DNA from: Streptomyces albicerus
GTDB lineage: Bacteria; Actinomycetota; Actinomycetes; Streptomycetales; Streptomycetaceae
DNA: 64,000 bases
Direction of reading: 5' to 3'
Assembly: GCF_008905045.1 (NCBI RefSeq)
Contig: NZ_VWMY01000008.1
Span: forward strand, 1-64,000
Under the pieces are notes generated by a model. The model did no database searches. It saw only the letters and a program-made list of their open reading frames with translations, and was not told the DNA's origin. Both the position numbers and the translations under genes were made by a program. This document shows, piece after piece, positions 62,401 to 64,000 of this stretch. The first letter of the stretch is position 1. Each line of letters opens with the position of its first letter.

Positions 62401-62487
62401 CATCCTCGTTTTCGTCGATCCGAGATCACTACGGCGGTCCGCTGCTCGAAGCTCCACCGATCCCGAAAGCCTGATCTCGAACTCCAC
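59422..62487 (-). CDS. AfsR-like SARP regulator with NB-ARC and TPR domains
   Basis: A 1021-aa regulator. The N-terminal OmpR-type DNA-binding domain (about 1-95: LGSTKTRMALAALAWDAGRTVS, RIWDEHPPGKAREALHAHISRIR) and BTAD (about 95-245) are followed by NB-ARC: Walker A HGMGGVGKTALAV near 310, Walker B RMLVVLDDA, GLPL-like ICGHLPLAIEIAAS, MHD motif FTMHDLLRDYAR. The rest is TPR repeats. Such proteins control antibiotic or development genes in response to phosphorylation or ligand. GTG 62487 follows GGGGAGG by 6 nt; the open frame to 62541 is longer. No biosynthetic cluster is in view. Confidence 0.93.
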   Translation of the reverse strand: MEFEIRLSGSVELRAADRRSDLGSTKTRMALAALAWDAGRTVSVDTLIHRIWDEHPPGKAREALHAHISRIRGSLRIAGGDAPAIVSRTNSYSLEVDPDRVDLRCYTSCVERARSLRDSGDEQAALRLLDRADSLWHGEPLAGITGSWAEHVRAAIGETSLVAAMTRAEILLDGGKFTDAVPVLLPLAEAHPVDEALAERLAVALYGSNRTAEATRLLQRTRQRVVRDIGLDAGRGLRRVHQGILAGAPAAALLPSAGAAEKTTPNPMRRVPDNLPRDVPWAGRRDELRRLTSALCEGRGASDVVTIEAIHGMGGVGKTALAVHLAHRLRDRFPDGRVFLHLGGCSTDRTPPTPARALTELLRLLGMATKELPSELDELVALWRSVARDRRMLVVLDDAISSAQIHPLLPGASPTAVVVTSRRRLPGLPGVRPVSLDVLPPEDAAALFSQRLGRGRDTDPSDVAEIVRICGHLPLAIEIAASRLLARASWTTSDLLRQLGGGGGHLTQLRDAERTLTRIFAVSYHALNAEQQLAFRRIGLHVGVEFGPRAIAALTGFSLDTAERVLEELMAHHLVSEPIPHRFTMHDLLRDYARSLVEANDADSEDDVRRAAQGLVDHYVRTADQADRLAYPFRSRTDLDAGDPGTPSCPEIVDAQSAEQWLIAESANLLDTVDWLVKHGTERQLAISIHVLAGFLDMEGHLAAAGPLLLRAADHWDVAGDSVARARALLDLCAVYTHGSRYGEAISVARAALDVARFLRDRELESECIHQLSISLWQTGQYALARSLQKDSLSFLVQTRDLLRIARCRNLLGITHLHLAENEEALKCFTSALADFTAIGYDRGRYSALNNTAEVHKKAGRPKAAEVAYRQAVAVAEQMGNPRDKATLQMNLASVMDALGRTDEALALYAMVLPVLRDVGDRRAEAIALTRTGRAYRAVGRTEEALRQHVAALEVTRAIHAAGEEGDVLYDLALAERDAGRTAQAVAHLEESLAISRRIGAPAEEARAAGMLAELRGEVTA

Positions 62488-62664
62488 CAGCGTCCTCCCC
62501 GCCGGTAGGGCCTGTGATTGCCGAGCATTCGAGAGTGACATGGACTGGCACAGGTGACCATATATGAGCGCTATGAGTTCAAAATTGACTGATAAACAGC
62601 CGCATTAGTTCACGTCTTGTCCGGAGCGGGGAGGGACTCCCAGGAATCGAAAGGAGTTGCGTAC
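62488..62664. promoter_or_regulatory. Divergent promoter region of SARP and STAND genes
   Basis: 177 bp between outward genes. AAGGAGT at 62650-62656 is the ribosome site of the plus-strand gene. AT-rich CATATATGAGCGC is near 62556-62568. Confidence 0.45.
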
Positions 62665-64000
62665 GTGCGTGCTTTCTCCTCGGATGGACTGGAGGCTTTG
62701 CTGTCGGCCATGGCCGCCTGCGACGCCGACCCGGAATCCCCCGCGTGGCGCGATCTGGCCCGGGTGGTGGCCACCGCCGCCCGCGCGGACCCGTCGGTGA
62801 CCCGGCTCTGGCCCCCGCGCTCCACGGGTGGAGGGCCGGCCGCGACGGCATCCCGGCAGGAACTGGCCCAGGAGCTCCACGCGTTGGCTTCGCGAGACGC
62901 GGCGACACGGCACGCACTGACCGAGTGGTTGCGTCACCATCCTCGTTCCACCCACACGCCACCCGGCCCCCCACCCGCGGCAACCACCAACGTCATCAGC
63001 GGCGATTCCGTGCTCCACGGCCCCAGCGTGCAGGCCCGGGACGTCCACGGGGGCATCCACTTCCACCCGCCCTCGCCGGCGCCCCGACCCGGCCTCCCCG
63101 TGCCCCGTCAACTGCCGCCGGTGACCGCACGGTTCATCGACCGGGAGGCCGACCGACGGGCCCTGAACGCCCTGCGTGCCCAGCGTTCGGCGCACGCACC
63201 GCAGGTCCTGGTGGTCAGCGGGCTCGCGGGCGTCGGGAAGACCACCTTCGCCGCCCACTGGCTGCACGAGCAGGCGGGCAGCCTCCCTGACGGCCAGCTC
63301 TACGCCGACCTGGGCGGACAGACTCCCGACGGAACGAACGGGCCCACCTCCCCGGCGGTCGTCCTGGAAGCCTTCCTGGTCGCGCTCGGCGCGTCCTCGG
63401 TGCCGACCGGGATCGCGCAGCGCAGCGTCCTGTGGCGTTCGATGACCTCGGGGCTACGGCTGGCAGTCCTCCTGGACAACGCGTTCACTGCCGCTCAGGT
63501 GCGCCCGCTCCTACTCGGAACGCCGACCGGCCTCACCGTGGTGACCAGCAGAAGCAATCTGACCGGACTACGCGTCGACGGGGCGTGCATACACCAACTG
63601 ACCGGGCTCCCTGCCGAGTCGGCCGTCGAGCTCCTCACCATCGGCGGCGGGACACGCGTGGCGCGGGAGCCCGCCGCCGCGCGGGAAGTGGTCAGACTGT
63701 GCGGCCGCCTGCCCCTGGCAGTGGCCCTGGCCTCCGCCCAACTCGCCCTGCGCCCCCACCGTTCCGTGTCCGCCCTGGCCGACAGTCTGTCCCGTGGTCA
63801 GGGGGCCGTCGACACGCTGCGCGTCGACGGGGAGGCCGTGATGCGTACGGCGCTCGACCTCTCGTACGACATCCTCCCGGACGAGAGCCGTGCGCTGTAC
63901 CGCAGGATGGGACTGCTGCCCGCGGATCGCTACGACCTCTCGTTGCTGACCGCCCTCGCGGGCGACGGAGAAGACTCGCGTGACGCCGGGCACACCGCCG
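62665..64000 (+). CDS. STAND NTPase (NB-ARC), partial at window end
   Basis: At least 445 aa in one open frame running off the window. An N-terminal helical adaptor (residues 1-105) and the beta motif VISGDSVLHGPSVQARDVHG are followed by NB-ARC: Walker A SGLAGVGKTTFAAHW near 195, Walker B RLAVLLDNA, sensor VVTSRS, GLPL-type CGRLPLAVALAS and a start of the winged helix (ALDLSYDILPDESRALYRRMGLLP). C-terminal repeats, probably TPR, lie outside. GTG 62665 has AAGGAG 9 nt upstream. Signal sensor or defence-type regulator. Confidence 0.87.
   Translation, partial: MRAFSSDGLEALLSAMAACDADPESPAWRDLARVVATAARADPSVTRLWPPRSTGGGPAATASRQELAQELHALASRDAATRHALTEWLRHHPRSTHTPPGPPPAATTNVISGDSVLHGPSVQARDVHGGIHFHPPSPAPRPGLPVPRQLPPVTARFIDREADRRALNALRAQRSAHAPQVLVVSGLAGVGKTTFAAHWLHEQAGSLPDGQLYADLGGQTPDGTNGPTSPAVVLEAFLVALGASSVPTGIAQRSVLWRSMTSGLRLAVLLDNAFTAAQVRPLLLGTPTGLTVVTSRSNLTGLRVDGACIHQLTGLPAESAVELLTIGGGTRVAREPAAAREVVRLCGRLPLAVALASAQLALRPHRSVSALADSLSRGQGAVDTLRVDGEAVMRTALDLSYDILPDESRALYRRMGLLPADRYDLSLLTALAGDGEDSRDAGHTA

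Noticed and set aside
59422-64000. Secondary-metabolite cluster under the SARP regulator
   Set aside because: No biosynthetic genes are visible beside it within the window; the SARP-like protein alone is not enough.

Overview
This is a chromosomal window from a high-GC actinomycete, almost certainly a Streptomyces species. The evidence is the GC-rich third positions, the frequent GTG and TTG starts, HspR/HAIR heat-shock control of both clpB and dnaK-grpE-dnaJ-hspR, an AfsR-type SARP regulator, LuxR-rich regulation, and the order clpB ... hspR-dnaJ-grpE-dnaK ... dcd, which matches the core of known Streptomyces chromosomes.

Layout. (1) 1-3344: clpB (minus) with a HAIR operator, and a divergent PPOX-fold flavin protein. 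(2) 3345-8671: an accessory block. It holds a translationally coupled two-gene unit (a secreted peptide with four DSGWT repeats and a small protein resembling a Rieske N-terminal domain without ligands) facing three paralogous LuxR/PLD-like regulators and the stump of a fourth. (3) 8672-12657: an orphan degenerate response regulator, a three-gene ABC transporter with a frame conflict between its two permeases, and a small secreted cysteine-containing protein. (4) 12658-14153: decayed LuxR and RsbW-like genes, then a second adenylate kinase. (5) 14351-19460: a DUF234-type ATPase, then a circularly permuted ATP-grasp / alpha-E / transglutaminase operon. (6) 19584-27546: an orphan sugar-binding lipoprotein, a Trp-repeat secreted protein, a DHFR-fold protein, an XRE regulator pair, a methyltransferase, and a divergent CGNR regulator/MBL hydrolase pair with an operator array. 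(7) 27679-34635: hspR-dnaJ-grpE-dnaK and the divergent Fe-S/membrane oxidoreductase of the FadF type. (8) 34705-41816: four FG-GAP beta-propeller exported proteins, two of them sharing an ECF-like promoter element. (9) 41885-51117: mostly conserved enzymes (VOC, SnoaL, Yip1, BBE oxidase, sulfite oxidase, GNAT, DMT exporter, PPOX, phosphoribosyltransferase, dcd). (10) 51391-57738: tRNA-Gly followed by an island. The 3' half of the tRNA, its terminator and a HigB/HigA-type toxin-antitoxin module are present twice, 5.27 kb apart. The tRNA-proximal module is broken and the distal one is intact; a secreted esterase, a two-component system and an SMI1 protein lie between. (11) 57739-64000: a gene-poor stretch, then an AfsR-like SARP-NTPase flanked by two proteins that share an ISG...VQxRD motif, the second being a STAND/NB-ARC protein cut by the window end.

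How parts work together. HspR links clpB and the dnaK operon. The CGNR regulator probably controls the divergent hydrolase through repeated ATCCGTGAG boxes. A MerR-type leaderless promoter drives a SnoaL-like protein. dcd and a phosphoribosyltransferase form a nucleotide operon. The best candidates for undescribed biology are the DSGWT-peptide/Rieske-like unit with its expanded regulator family, the Trp-repeat secreted protein at 21094, and the duplicated tRNA-linked toxin-antitoxin island.
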